Shown here: positions 49,877-58,990 of the stretch, piece by piece
Layout: each line of letters starts with the position of its first letter
Position numbering within the stretch: position 1 is the stretch's first letter
Assembly (NCBI GenBank): GCA_036500145.1
Contig: DASYCO010000019.1
Location: 1-64,000, forward strand
Length of the DNA: 64,000 bases
Reading direction: 5' to 3'
Source: CAMAVH01 sp036500145
GTDB lineage: Bacteria; Pseudomonadota; Alphaproteobacteria; SMXQ01
Position numbers and translations under genes: made by a program
Notes under the pieces: model-generated
What the model was told of the DNA's origin: nothing
Database searches by the model: none
Seen by the model: only the letters and a program-made list of their open reading frames with translations

Positions 49877-49905
49877 AGGATAGCCAGCTTTGTCCCAAAC
49901 CGCAA
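49877..49905 (-). promoter_or_regulatory. Candidate promoter of gltA
   Basis: Read on the minus strand, TTGCGG and TATCCT are separated by exactly 17 nt, about 90 nt upstream of the gltA start. The spacing is ideal and the hexamers are moderate. Confidence 0.45.
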
Positions 49906-49961
49906 TTCGCGATTAGGGCCTAAAACCCAGGCATCCTGCGGCTTTGCGGGCGGATTGGGGC

Positions 49962-51374
49962 TCAAACCGATGACGATGTTGTGACATCGCCGATCCGTCC
50001 CAGGCTTTCCTCGCGGCCCAGCAGGGCCAGGACCTCGAAGATCGGCGGCGAGACGTTGGAGCCGCTGGCGGCGGCGCGCAGCGGCTGCGCCAGGTCGCCG
50101 AGCTTGGCGCCCTCTGCCTCTGCCAGGGTCCGCACGGCGGCTTCGATGGCGGCGGCGGTCCAGTCGGGCAGGGCGGCGAAGGCGGCGGCGAGCTTGGCGA
50201 GGCGGGCGCGGGCCGCGTCGTCCACCAGCTTGGCCGCCTTGTCGTTCAGCGTCAGCGGCCGGGCGGCGAAGAAGAAGGCGGCGCCGTCGGCCAGCTCGAC
50301 CAGGGTCTTGGCGCGCTCCTTCATGCTCGGCATGGCGCGCGCCAGCAGCGCCTTGTCCTCGGCCGTGACGTCGCGGCCGATGGCCTTGGCGAGCAGGGGG
50401 GCCGTCAGCTCGGCGAGGCGGGCGTCGTCGGCCTGCTTGAGGTACTGGCCGTTGAGGTTGCCGAGCTTGGCGTAGTCGAAGCGCGACGGCGAGCGGCCGA
50501 CCGAGTCCAGGCCGAACCAGGCGATGGCCTGGTCGCGCGAGATGATCTCGTCGTCGCCGTGGCTCCAGCCGAGCCGCAGCAGGTAGTTGCACAGCGCCTC
50601 GGGCAGGTAGCCCATGTCGCGGTAGGCGTCGACGCCGAGGGCGCCATGGCGCTTCGAGAGCTTGGCGCCGTCCGGCCCGTGGATCAGCGGGATATGGGCG
50701 AACTCGGGCGTGCCCCAGCCGGCGGCCTGGTAGAGCTGCGTCTGGCGGAAGGCGTTGGTCAGGTGGTCGTCGCCGCGGATCACATGGGTCACGGCCATGT
50801 CGTGGTCGTCCACCACCACGGCGAGCATGTAGGTCGGCGTGCCGTCGCTGCGCAGCAGCACCATGTCGTCGAGCTGGGCGTTGGCGACGCGCACCTCGCC
50901 CTGCACATGGTCGGCGATCACCGTCTCGCCCTCGGCCGGCGCCTTCAGGCGCACCACGAAGGGCGCGCCGGCGGGCGCCTCGGCGGGATCGCGGTCGCGC
51001 CAGCGGCCGTCGTAGCGCAGCGGCTTGCCCTCGGCGCGGGCCTTCTCGCGCATCTCGGTCAGCTCTTCGGCGGTGGCGAAGCACTTGTAGGCCTTGCCCT
51101 CGGCGAGCAGCTGGTTGGCCACCTCGGCATGGCGGGCGGCGCGGGCGAACTGGAAGATCGGCGGCTCGTCGCCGTTCAGGCCGAGCCAGGTCAGGCCGTC
51201 GATGATCGCGCCGATGGCGCCGTCGGTCGAGCGGGCGCGGTCGGTGTCCTCGATGCGGAGCAGGTACTTGCCGCCGTGGTGGCGGGCGAACAGCCAGTTG
51301 AACAAGGCCGTGCGCGCGCCGCCGATGTGGAGGTAGCCGGTGGGCGAGGGGGCGAAGCGCGTGACGACGGTCAT
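49962..51374 (-). CDS. gltX: Glutamyl-tRNA synthetase
   Basis: This class I synthetase charges tRNA-Glu. The 470-residue protein begins VTRFAPSPTGYLHIGGARTA (HIGH-type motif) and has KLSKRHG as its KMSKS motif. It is followed by the anticodon-binding helical domain. The start at 51374 is fixed by this N-terminus; the frame stays open upstream into comEC antisense. It is divergent from comEC. Alphaproteobacteria often have two GltX paralogs; whether this one is discriminating cannot be told here. Confidence 0.96.
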   Translation of the reverse strand: MTVVTRFAPSPTGYLHIGGARTALFNWLFARHHGGKYLLRIEDTDRARSTDGAIGAIIDGLTWLGLNGDEPPIFQFARAARHAEVANQLLAEGKAYKCFATAEELTEMREKARAEGKPLRYDGRWRDRDPAEAPAGAPFVVRLKAPAEGETVIADHVQGEVRVANAQLDDMVLLRSDGTPTYMLAVVVDDHDMAVTHVIRGDDHLTNAFRQTQLYQAAGWGTPEFAHIPLIHGPDGAKLSKRHGALGVDAYRDMGYLPEALCNYLLRLGWSHGDDEIISRDQAIAWFGLDSVGRSPSRFDYAKLGNLNGQYLKQADDARLAELTAPLLAKAIGRDVTAEDKALLARAMPSMKERAKTLVELADGAAFFFAARPLTLNDKAAKLVDDAARARLAKLAAAFAALPDWTAAAIEAAVRTLAEAEGAKLGDLAQPLRAAASGSNVSPPIFEVLALLGREESLGRIGDVTTSSSV

Positions 51375-51503
51375 GATCTGCTCAAGGCTGCGAAAGGGCG
51401 GGCGAAACGGGCGGCAGCGGCCAGCAGGCCCTGGCCGTTTCGGGGCGCTCTCTGTAGCATATCGGCCTGCCGCTTGGCACCCCTCCACCCCGGACCGTCG
51501 CCC

Positions 51504-53669
51504 ATGGGGTTCTTCCCGTCTTCCTTGTCCTGGCCGCGCCGGATCGCCGGTTCGGCCCTCCAGCTCTGCCATGCCGCAGCAGGCATGACGGTTCGGCTCT
51601 GCCTTGCCGTAGGGGGCATGGCGGGCGCGGAACGCGACCGCTGGCTGCTCTGGCTGCCGGTCGCCGTGGCGGCCGGCGTGACCCTCTATTACGCCTTGCC
51701 CGTCGAGCCCGCCCTGTGGTCCGGCCTTGCCGTGGTCGCGCTGGCGGCCCTTGCGGCTGCGGCGCTGCGCCATCGCCTGGCGCTTTGCCTGCTGGCCGTC
51801 GCGCTCGCGGCCTGCGGCGTCGGCTTCATGGCGGCGAAGCTGCGGACCATGGCGGTGACGGCCCCCATCCTCGAACGGCAGATCGGCCCGGTCCCGGTGG
51901 AGGGCCGCGTCGTCGCCGCCGAGCCCGGCCAGACGGGCGGGCGCATCGTGCTGGCGGACTTGAGCATCGCGCGGCTGGCGAAGGAGAAGACGCCGGCGCA
52001 CGTCCGTCTACGTCTGGCGCGCAACGACAGCCTGCCGCCCATCGGGGCGCGCCTGCAGGCGCGCGCGGTCTTGCTGCCGCCGACGCCGCCGGCCATGCCA
52101 GGCGCGCAGGACTTCGGCCGCCAGGCCTATTTCGAACGCATTGGCGGCGTCGGCTATGCGCTCGGCCGGGTAAAGCTGGTGGACAATGCGCCAACCGACT
52201 CGGGGCTGTTCGCGGGTCTGCGCGCGCGCATCGCGGCGCTACGCCTGAACATGCACGCGCGCGTCATGGCCGTGCTGCCATCCGCTTCCAAGGAAGACGC
52301 GACCGGCGCCATGACGGCGGCCCTGCTGCATGGCGAGCAGTCGGCGATTCCGCGCAACGTGATGGACGACATGCGCGACGCCGGCCTCGCGCATCTGCTG
52401 GCGATCTCCGGCTTCAATGTGGCGCTGGTCGGCGGCGCTCTGTTCGTGACGCTGCGCCTGCTGTTCGCCGTCATGGGGCCGCTCGCTCTCTACCATCCGA
52501 CGAAGAAATGGGCGGCGGCGCTGACCATCGTCGGCCTCTTCGCCTATACGCTGGTCACGGGGGCCAGCGTGCCGACGGTGCGCTCCTTTCTGATGACGGC
52601 GGTGGTGCTGATCGCCGTCATGCTCGACCGCACGGCGATTTCGCTGCGGCTCGTCATGGCGGCGGGGCTGGCATTGTTGCTGTCGGCGCCGGAGAGCCTG
52701 CTCGGCCCCAGCTTCCAGATGTCCTTCGCTGCCGTGATCGCGCTGATCGCGGCCTACGAATCGACGCGCGCCTGGACGCGGCGTCAGCGCGTGCAGGCGG
52801 GCCCGCTTCGCCGCGCGGCGCTCTATGTCGGCGGCACGCTGGCGACGAGCCTGATCGCCGGCCTTGCGACGGCGCCCTTCGCGGCTTTCCATTTCAACCG
52901 GCTGGCGGTCTATCAGCTCGTCGCCAACATGGTCGCCGTGCCGCTGACGGCGGTCTGGATCATGCCCTGGTCGCTGCTCGCCTATCTGCTGATGCCCTTT
53001 GGGCTGGAGAGCTGGGCGCTAATTCCGATGAGCTGGGGCGTGAAGGCGCTGATCGAGGTGGCGGCCGCCGTCTCGTCCTGGCCGGACGCCGTGCTGCTGC
53101 TGCCGTCGCTGTCGCAGACGGGACTGGCCTTGGTGACGCTCGGCGGCCTCTGGCTCTGTTTGTGGCGGCGGCGCGGGCGCTATGCCGGCTTGCCGGTGAT
53201 CCTGCTCGGCCTCTCGACGCTCGCGGTCGTGCGTCCGCCCGACCTGCTGATCGCATCGGAACAGGGGCTGTTCGCCGTGCGCGGCGGCGATGGCGAGCTT
53301 CTGTTCGCAGACGGCGGGCCGAGCGGCCAGGCCTTCATGCGCGACGTCTGGACCCGACGCACGGCGGGCGCGGCGGCGGACGGCGAAGCGCCGAGCTTGC
53401 GCTGCGACGCGCTCGGCTGCCTCTATGTCGCGCAAGGCCGCACGGTCGCCTTGCTGCGTGACGCGGCAGCCCTGGCGGAAGACTGCGGAACGGCGGACGT
53501 GGTGGTGAGCTGGGGTGCGCTATGGCCGGCGCGCTGCAGGGGGCCGGAGATCCTGCTCGACCGACGGACGTTGGCGGCCGGCGGCACCCATGCGGTCTGG
53601 CTGTCGCCAGAGCATGTCGAGATCGCGACCGTGCGCGAGCAACGCGGCCGGCGGCCCTGGTCTCAATGA
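51504..53669 (+). CDS. comEC: ComEC/Rec2-family DNA-uptake channel protein
   Basis: This inner-membrane protein transports single-stranded DNA in competent cells. The 721-residue protein has two or three N-terminal helices, a DUF4131-type OB region (about 105-200), and a competence domain with LLHGEQSAIPRNVMDDMRDA, HLLAISGFNVAL and about eight helices. The C-terminal region (about 570-721) keeps the outline of a metallo-beta-lactamase domain but shows no HxHxDH motif. The start is uncertain; ATG codons at 51504, 51585 and 51618 are possible. Confidence 0.88.
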   Translation: MGFFPSSLSWPRRIAGSALQLCHAAAGMTVRLCLAVGGMAGAERDRWLLWLPVAVAAGVTLYYALPVEPALWSGLAVVALAALAAAALRHRLALCLLAVALAACGVGFMAAKLRTMAVTAPILERQIGPVPVEGRVVAAEPGQTGGRIVLADLSIARLAKEKTPAHVRLRLARNDSLPPIGARLQARAVLLPPTPPAMPGAQDFGRQAYFERIGGVGYALGRVKLVDNAPTDSGLFAGLRARIAALRLNMHARVMAVLPSASKEDATGAMTAALLHGEQSAIPRNVMDDMRDAGLAHLLAISGFNVALVGGALFVTLRLLFAVMGPLALYHPTKKWAAALTIVGLFAYTLVTGASVPTVRSFLMTAVVLIAVMLDRTAISLRLVMAAGLALLLSAPESLLGPSFQMSFAAVIALIAAYESTRAWTRRQRVQAGPLRRAALYVGGTLATSLIAGLATAPFAAFHFNRLAVYQLVANMVAVPLTAVWIMPWSLLAYLLMPFGLESWALIPMSWGVKALIEVAAAVSSWPDAVLLLPSLSQTGLALVTLGGLWLCLWRRRGRYAGLPVILLGLSTLAVVRPPDLLIASEQGLFAVRGGDGELLFADGGPSGQAFMRDVWTRRTAGAAADGEAPSLRCDALGCLYVAQGRTVALLRDAAALAEDCGTADVVVSWGALWPARCRGPEILLDRRTLAAGGTHAVWLSPEHVEIATVREQRGRRPWSQ

Positions 53670-53791
53670 CGTGGGACGGGCCCGCCTCGCTGAGAACGGC
53701 GGTTAAATTGGCGTTTCGGGCGGTACGAGGCTAAATTGGAAGAATGGATTGTGCCGAGCGAAGGCTGCCCCTAGCCGTGGAACTGTAGAAG

Positions 53792-54820
53792 ATGAATTCA
53801 GCGTCAGATGCGCCCTCGGTCAGCGGCGCGGACCGCAGCGTGCGACTTACGGGCCCGACGGGCATCCAGATGGACACTCCGCTGCAAGCGCGAGACGACG
53901 ATGCCTATTTTACCGCGTCGCAGGCGACGGCGGCGAGGGCCTATTACGAAGAGCATGGCTACGTGGTCCTGCGCGGCGTGGTGCCGGCGGAGCAATGCGC
54001 CCGTGTGAGCGCGTTCTTCGACGAGCAGATCAAGCCTTACGACGATTTCATCTATCGCCAGACCACGGGCAATCCGGAGAAGCACAGCCTCTCGGCGCGG
54101 GGCCACATGATGAACCCGATCCTGAACGTGCAGGACCTGCCGCAGTCGAGCTTCGGCCAGTTCCGCGCGGCGGCTCTCGACGTCATCGCCGGCGAGTCGA
54201 TCCACCAAGTGCTGAAGGCGTTCTTCGGCGAACCCGCGCGCCTCGTCCAGAGCATGTTCTTCGAGGGCAACCCGATCACGCCGGCCCATCAGGACACCTA
54301 CTACCTGGATTCGACGGCGGTCGGCCGCATGGTGGCCGTGTGGTTCGCGATCGAGGACATCGCGCCGGGCGCCGGTCGGTTCTACGTCTATCCCGGCAGC
54401 CATCGCATTGCGTTGCCGAAGCCGTCTGGCGACACGAGCTATTCCTACCATCACGACCAGTACAAGGCCGTCGTGCTGAAGGTCATCGAGGACAGCGCCT
54501 TGGAATGCCGCGCGCCGGCCCTGGCGGCCGGCGACGTTCTGCTATGGCATCCGTCGACGATCCACGGCAGCCTGTCCACCACGTCGCCCGAGGCTTCGCG
54601 GCGTTCGTTCACAGGCCATTACATCCCGGCGTCGACGGGGCTTCTGCAATTCCGTTCGCGCGACAAGAAGCTGAAGCTGCGGCCGGTGAACGGGATGGAC
54701 GTCAACCATCCGAAGTCGCGCGACAGGCTGATCAACAAGCTGATCTTCTTGGCCGAAACGCGTGCGCCGAAGCAATTCCGGGCGCTGAAGCGTCTCGCCA
54801 TCCGCATTCTGGTCGGCTAG
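53792..54820 (+). CDS. Phytanoyl-CoA dioxygenase family protein
   Basis: This is a non-haem Fe(II)/2-oxoglutarate dioxygenase. The 342-residue protein has the iron motif HQD at residues 166-168 (PAHQDTYYL), the distal His258 in STIHGSLS and an Arg pair at 270-271 for 2-oxoglutarate. The core of the double-stranded helix lies around WFAIEDIAPGAGRFYVYPGS. The substrate is unknown; the family hydroxylates many lipids and small molecules. It is 122 nt after comEC and convergent with lexA. Confidence 0.85.
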   Translation: MNSASDAPSVSGADRSVRLTGPTGIQMDTPLQARDDDAYFTASQATAARAYYEEHGYVVLRGVVPAEQCARVSAFFDEQIKPYDDFIYRQTTGNPEKHSLSARGHMMNPILNVQDLPQSSFGQFRAAALDVIAGESIHQVLKAFFGEPARLVQSMFFEGNPITPAHQDTYYLDSTAVGRMVAVWFAIEDIAPGAGRFYVYPGSHRIALPKPSGDTSYSYHHDQYKAVVLKVIEDSALECRAPALAAGDVLLWHPSTIHGSLSTTSPEASRRSFTGHYIPASTGLLQFRSRDKKLKLRPVNGMDVNHPKSRDRLINKLIFLAETRAPKQFRALKRLAIRILVG

Positions 54821-54842
54821 GACACGGCGGCGTCTTGGGCGG

Positions 54843-54866
54843 GCGGCGCGAAACAGCGCGCGCCGC
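54843..54866. terminator. Hairpin between convergent genes
   Basis: GCGGCGCG / CGCGCCGC with an 8-nt loop lies in the 54-nt gap between the dioxygenase and lexA stops. It has no T-run; it may act as a bidirectional stop or merely be a GC-rich palindrome. Confidence 0.35.
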
Positions 54867-54874
54867 ATGCGGAC

Positions 54875-55603
54875 TCAGTACTTCCGCACCAGGCCGACGA
54901 GGCGGCCCTGCACCTTGACGCGGTCGGGCCCGAAGATGCGGGTCTCGTAGGCGGCGTTGGCGGGCTCCAGCGCAATGGAATCGCGCTTGCGGCGGAGATA
55001 CTTCAGGGTGACCTCGTTGTCGTCCACCAGGGCGACGACGATGGCGCCGTTCTCGGCCGTGTCGCAGCGCTCGATGACGGCGATGTCGCCGTCGAAGATG
55101 CCGGCTTCGATCATCGATTCGCCGTCCACTTCCAGGGCGTAATGCTCGCCGCGGCCGATCAGGCTGGGCGGCACCTCGACGGTGCTGCTGCGGTCGCGCA
55201 CGGCTTCGATGGGCGCGCCGGCGGCGATGCGGCCGTAGAGCGGCAGCTCGATGGCGACGCCGGTGGCGGCGTTGGCCGGCAGCTGGGCGCCGGTCAGGCC
55301 GGGCTTGAACTTGCCCTTGATGACGTTGGGGGTGAAGCCGCTGCGCGGCTCCTCGCCGGCGGGGGCGGCCGAGGGCGTCATGGTCAGCGCTTCGGGCAGG
55401 CGCAGCACTTCCAGGGCGCGGGCGCGGTGGGCGAGGCGGCGGATGAAGCCGCGCTCCTCCAGGCCGGTGATGAGACGGTGGATGCCGGACTTCGACTTGA
55501 GGTTCAGGGCGTCCTTCATCTCGTCGAAGGAGGGCGAGGCGCCATGCTGGGCGAGGTGGCGGTTGATGAACAGCAGCAGCTCGGATTGCTTCTTCGTCAG
55601 CAT
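54875..55603 (-). CDS. lexA: SOS repressor LexA
   Basis: This self-cleaving repressor controls the DNA-damage response. The 242-residue protein has a winged helix-turn-helix at residues 1-65 (ASPSFDEMKDALNLKSKSGI), a linker, and the S24 peptidase domain. The cleavage site is Ala128-Gly129, and the catalytic residues are Ser163 (DGESM) and Lys201 (TLKYL). It is about 40 residues longer than the E. coli protein because of the linker, as in other alphaproteobacteria. An alphaproteobacterial SOS box lies upstream, so it should repress itself. Confidence 0.96.
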   Translation of the reverse strand: MLTKKQSELLLFINRHLAQHGASPSFDEMKDALNLKSKSGIHRLITGLEERGFIRRLAHRARALEVLRLPEALTMTPSAAPAGEEPRSGFTPNVIKGKFKPGLTGAQLPANAATGVAIELPLYGRIAAGAPIEAVRDRSSTVEVPPSLIGRGEHYALEVDGESMIEAGIFDGDIAVIERCDTAENGAIVVALVDDNEVTLKYLRRKRDSIALEPANAAYETRIFGPDRVKVQGRLVGLVRKY

Positions 55604-55772
55604 GGGACCCTATCCACTCTTGCCTGCATCCAGGTCGCCTGCGCCCAATTGGCAGCGCTGGCCCGCCCGTGCGGCGTTTCCGCTTTGTTTTGGGCTGTCC
55701 GGCCGGGCCGATGGCAAAAAACCATGAAAACCCAACCCATCCGGCGTTTCGCTTGCGACGACGCTAGATATA

Positions 55773-55787
55773 GAACAAAACCAAAAC
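55773..55787 (-). promoter_or_regulatory. Degenerate second SOS box
   Basis: On the minus strand this reads GTTT-N7-GTTC, one base off the alphaproteobacterial LexA consensus. It lies 10 nt from the perfect box and next to a TATATC that could serve as a -10 element. It may support cooperative LexA binding. Confidence 0.4.
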
Positions 55788-55797
55788 ATCCGACTTT

Positions 55798-55812
55798 GTT
55801 CTAGTTTAGTTC
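55798..55812. promoter_or_regulatory. lexA: LexA operator (SOS box)
   Basis: GTTC-N7-GTTC is an exact match to the direct-repeat LexA site of alphaproteobacteria, located in the region between lexA (minus) and the aldo/keto reductase (plus). On the minus strand it overlaps a possible promoter, TTGACG (55822-55827) - 18 nt - TAGAAC, so LexA binding would block lexA transcription. It may also affect the divergent gene. Confidence 0.8.
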
Positions 55813-55920
55813 TTATCGGCTCGTCAAGCGTCAAGGTGGGGCAGATCGCGCCCCATCTGGGCGATGTGGCGGTCCGTGTTACTCTGGGCCATCACGGTTC
55901 CTGTCTGGGGAGAATATGCG

Positions 55921-56877
55921 TTGAATTACCGGAATCTCGGCAAGTCGGGCCTGCGCGTCCCGCAAGTCGGCCTTGGCTGCAACAACTTCGGAGCCCGCAT
56001 CGATCTGGAGGTCGCCCGCAAGGTCGTCCACAAGGCGCTCGACATCGGCGTCGTCTTCTTCGACACCGCCGACACCTACGGCGACAAGGGCGGCTCGGAA
56101 CTCGCTCTCGGCGAGATCCTGGGGCCGCGCCGCAAGGACATCATCCTGGCGACCAAGTTCGCCATGCAGATGGACGAGGACGGCCGCAAGAAGGGCGCCT
56201 CGCGCCGCTACATCATGGAGGCCGTGGAGGCCAGCCTGAAGCGCCTCAAGACCGACTGGATCGACCTCTACCAGCAGCACAGGCCCGATCCGCTGACGCC
56301 TGTCGAGGAGACCTTGCGCGCGCTGGACGACCTGGTGACCCAGGGCAAGGTGCGCTACGTCGGCAATTCCAACTTTGCCGCCTGGCAGGCGGTCGAGGCC
56401 GACTGGACGGCCAAGGAAGCGAACCTCAACCGCTTCGTCACCTGCCAGAACGAGTACAGCCTGTTCAAGCGCGGCATCGAAGCCGAGCTGATGCCGGCCA
56501 TGGAAGCGCACGGCCTCAGCCTGCTGCCCTTCTTCCCGCTGGCCAACGGCATGCTCACCGGCAAGTACAAGCGCAACGCCGCCATGCCCGAGGGCGCCCG
56601 CCTGACGCGCGAGCCGCGCGCCGCTGCGCGCAGCCTGACGGACCGCAACTGGGCCATCGTCGAGAAGCTCGAGGCGTTTGCGCAGGAACGCGGCAAGACG
56701 CTGCTGGAGCTGGCCTTCTCCTGGCATCTCGCCCATCCGGTGGTGGGCAGCGTGATCGCCGGCGCGACCAAGCCCGAGCAGGTCGAGGCCAACGCCAAGG
56801 CGGGCGACTGGAAGCTCACGGCAGAGGACATGGCGGCGATCGACGAGATCACGCTGGGCGTGTCGAAGGCGGCCTGA
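55921..56877 (+). CDS. Aldo/keto reductase
   Basis: This is an NADPH-dependent TIM-barrel oxidoreductase. The 318-residue protein starts NYRNLGKSGLRVPQVGLG and has the catalytic Asp and Tyr in FFDTADTYGDKGGSE, the Lys in LATKFAMQMD and the His in DLYQQHRPDP. The cofactor region is SVIAGATKPEQVEANAKAG. The TTG at 55921, with GGGGAGA about 10 nt upstream, was chosen because homologs begin here; an ATG at 55864 would add 19 hydrophobic residues. It is divergent from lexA and overlaps the following small gene by one base. Confidence 0.87.
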   Translation: MNYRNLGKSGLRVPQVGLGCNNFGARIDLEVARKVVHKALDIGVVFFDTADTYGDKGGSELALGEILGPRRKDIILATKFAMQMDEDGRKKGASRRYIMEAVEASLKRLKTDWIDLYQQHRPDPLTPVEETLRALDDLVTQGKVRYVGNSNFAAWQAVEADWTAKEANLNRFVTCQNEYSLFKRGIEAELMPAMEAHGLSLLPFFPLANGMLTGKYKRNAAMPEGARLTREPRAAARSLTDRNWAIVEKLEAFAQERGKTLLELAFSWHLAHPVVGSVIAGATKPEQVEANAKAGDWKLTAEDMAAIDEITLGVSKAA

Positions 56878-57275
56878 TGAGCACGGACTGGACGCTCGTC
56901 AGGGCCATGATGGAAAGCGCCATCGATGCCTGCGAGAAGCTGGAGGCCAATGTCACGGAGGCCGACCGCGAACTGGTCGTCGAGATCGACGGCCGGACGG
57001 TCTCCGTCTTCGACATTCTCGTCAGCGCCTGGACCTATCCGGAAAGCCTGCGCCGCGAGATCATTCGGCAAAGGCACGATGCGGGGTTGGACCAGCCTTA
57101 CGTGCCGGAGACGGCTCGCGTCCTGGTGAACGCCGCGCAGGCCTGCGCAGAGCTGATCGGCGCAGGGAAGTCTCCTCCCGGCGAGGAGGCCTGCCGGGCC
57201 ATGGCGAACTGGTACGGCACCCATGCCCTGCCGGGAATCGAGAAAGCCCTGAATGCGCGCCGGAAGGCGGGCTGA
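56877..57275 (+). CDS. Conserved-looking protein of unknown function
   Basis: This 132-residue, acidic, probably cytosolic and helical protein shows no motif that I recognise. It begins MSTDWTLVRAMMESAIDACE and has the segment VEIDGRTVSVFDILVSAWTYP. The ATG uses the A of the aldo/keto reductase stop codon, so the two genes are translated together. It converges with moeA after only 7 nt. The tight coupling suggests a role linked to the reductase; this is inference. Confidence 0.75.
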   Translation: MSTDWTLVRAMMESAIDACEKLEANVTEADRELVVEIDGRTVSVFDILVSAWTYPESLRREIIRQRHDAGLDQPYVPETARVLVNAAQACAELIGAGKSPPGEEACRAMANWYGTHALPGIEKALNARRKAG

Positions 57276-57282
57276 GGACTGC

Positions 57283-58479
57283 TCAGTCGAGCGGAATGAC
57301 CGGCACCCAGTCGCCCGCTTGGGCGGCTGGGGCGTCGGGCGGGCGGCGGATCAGGCCGTCGGCCCGCGACAGCAGCGCCAGCATGGACGAATCCTGCGTC
57401 GGGAAGGCGGTCGCGACCGTCTCGCCGGCGGCGTTGGTGGCGAGCTCGGCGCGCAGGAAATCCTCGCGGAAATTGTTGGCCGGCACGGCGGCGCCGAGGC
57501 GCGCCTGGATCTGGCGCGGCGCGGTGGCGCCGGCGCCCTGCAGCTTGGCGAGCGCCGGCCCGAGGTAGAGCAGGGCGCAGACCAGGGCCGAGACGGGATT
57601 GCCCGGCAGGCCGAGCATGGGCGTGCCGTTGAAGCTGCCGAACATGAGCGGCTTGCCCGGCTTCATGGCGATCTTCCAGAAATCCACCGTCAGGCCGACT
57701 TCGCCCAGCACCTTCTGGATCAGGTCATGGTCGCCGACGGACGCGCCGCCGATGGTCACCAGCAGGTCGGCGCCAGCGGCGCCCTGAGCCATGATCTTGA
57801 GCGACCCGGCGTCGTCCGGCGCGATGCCGAGGTTGACCGGCTCGCCGCCGTGGGCGCGCACGAAGGCGCTCAGGCCGACGCCGTTCGAGCTGACGATCTG
57901 GTTGGGGCCGATGGGATCGCCCGGGTTCACCAGTTCGTCGCCGGTTGCCAGGATCGCCACGCGGGGCCGGCGGCCGACCTGCAGCCAGGGCCGGTTGGCG
58001 GCGGCGGCGAGCGAGATGTCGCGGGCGGCGAGGCGACGGCCCTGAGGCAGCACGACGGCGCCCTGGCGGAAGTCGAGCCCGGCGGGGCGCACGTTGAGCT
58101 TGGCGGCGGCCGTCTCCTTGACGGTGACCTTGTCGCCGGCGCGGTCGGTGTCTTCCTGGATCACCACGGCGTCGGCGCCTTTGGGCAGCGGGCCGCCAGT
58201 GAAAATGCGCACGGCCTGGCCGGCGCCGACGGTCCCGGCATAGGCGCCGCCGGCGGGAGCTTCGCCGATCACGGTCAAAGTGACAGGGACTTGGCCGACG
58301 TCGGCGGCGCGCACGGCGTAGCCGTCCATGGCGGACAGGTCGGCGAAGGGCTGGGTGAGGCGGGCGGCGACGTCTTCGGCCAGTACCCGGCCGAGGGCGG
58401 CCTCGAGCCCGACGGTCTCGCTGCCGAGCGGCGGCAAGGCGGCGAGGATGCGGGCGCGGGCTTCGTCAACCGACAGCAT
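57283..58479 (-). CDS. moeA: Molybdopterin molybdenumtransferase
   Basis: This enzyme inserts molybdate into adenylated molybdopterin. The 398-residue protein has SAMDGYAVRAADV, the MPT-binding GGPLPKGADAVVIQEDT, the MoCF-like TIGGASVGDHDLI near residue 250, and GLPGNPVSALVC. It overlaps moaC by one base. Placement behind trpC-moaC is a conserved alphaproteobacterial arrangement. Confidence 0.95.
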   Translation of the reverse strand: MLSVDEARARILAALPPLGSETVGLEAALGRVLAEDVAARLTQPFADLSAMDGYAVRAADVGQVPVTLTVIGEAPAGGAYAGTVGAGQAVRIFTGGPLPKGADAVVIQEDTDRAGDKVTVKETAAAKLNVRPAGLDFRQGAVVLPQGRRLAARDISLAAAANRPWLQVGRRPRVAILATGDELVNPGDPIGPNQIVSSNGVGLSAFVRAHGGEPVNLGIAPDDAGSLKIMAQGAAGADLLVTIGGASVGDHDLIQKVLGEVGLTVDFWKIAMKPGKPLMFGSFNGTPMLGLPGNPVSALVCALLYLGPALAKLQGAGATAPRQIQARLGAAVPANNFREDFLRAELATNAAGETVATAFPTQDSSMLALLSRADGLIRRPPDAPAAQAGDWVPVIPLD

Positions 58480-58988
58480 TACTTCGCCTCGTAAGTACCT
58501 GATTTTCCGCCTGACTTATGGACTAGCCGGACGTCGGTGATGGTCATGCCGCGGTCGACCGCCTTGCACATGTCGTAAACTGTGAGGGCTGCCACGGAAA
58601 CCGCTGTTAATGCTTCCATTTCCACACCCGTCTGCGCCGCAATCTTGCAGGTGGCCGTAATGTCGACGCCCTGAGAAGTCACTTCAAAATCCACCGCCAC
58701 TGAGCTGAGGGCAATGGGATGGCAGAGCGGGATCAGCTCTGGCGTCTTCTTGGCGCCCATGATGCCGGCGAGGCGGGCCACGGACAGCACGTCGCCCTTC
58801 TTGAAGCCGCCGGCGCGGATCAGCGCGACAGTCTCCTTGGCCATCAGGATGCGGCCTTTGGCGGTGGCGACGCGGCTGGTGACGGCCTTGTCGCCGACGT
58901 CGACCATGCGGGCGTTGCCCTTGGAATCGAGATGGGTCAGGCGCGGCTTGGCGGTCTTGCTCTTCTTGGGGGCGGGCTTCTTCGCCAT
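58479..58988 (-). CDS. moaC: Cyclic pyranopterin monophosphate synthase
   Basis: With MoaA, this enzyme turns GTP into cyclic pyranopterin monophosphate. The 169-residue protein has KTPELIPLCHPIALSSV and GVEMEALTAVSVAALTVYDM, which hold the active-site residues. An extra basic leader, MAKKPAPKKSKTAKPR, precedes the usual start LTHLDSKGNARMVDVG. It lies 2 nt after trpC. Confidence 0.95.
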   Translation of the reverse strand: MAKKPAPKKSKTAKPRLTHLDSKGNARMVDVGDKAVTSRVATAKGRILMAKETVALIRAGGFKKGDVLSVARLAGIMGAKKTPELIPLCHPIALSSVAVDFEVTSQGVDITATCKIAAQTGVEMEALTAVSVAALTVYDMCKAVDRGMTITDVRLVHKSGGKSGTYEAK

Positions 58989-58990
58989 GC

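Noticed and set aside
52239..52892. A minus-strand frame inside comEC
   Set aside because: It is a codon shadow with runs of Arg, Gln and His and is fully covered by a convincing membrane protein gene.
57272..57286. Small hairpin CTGAG / CTCAG across two convergent stop codons
   Set aside because: The stem is only 5 bp with no T-run; it is too weak to call a terminator.
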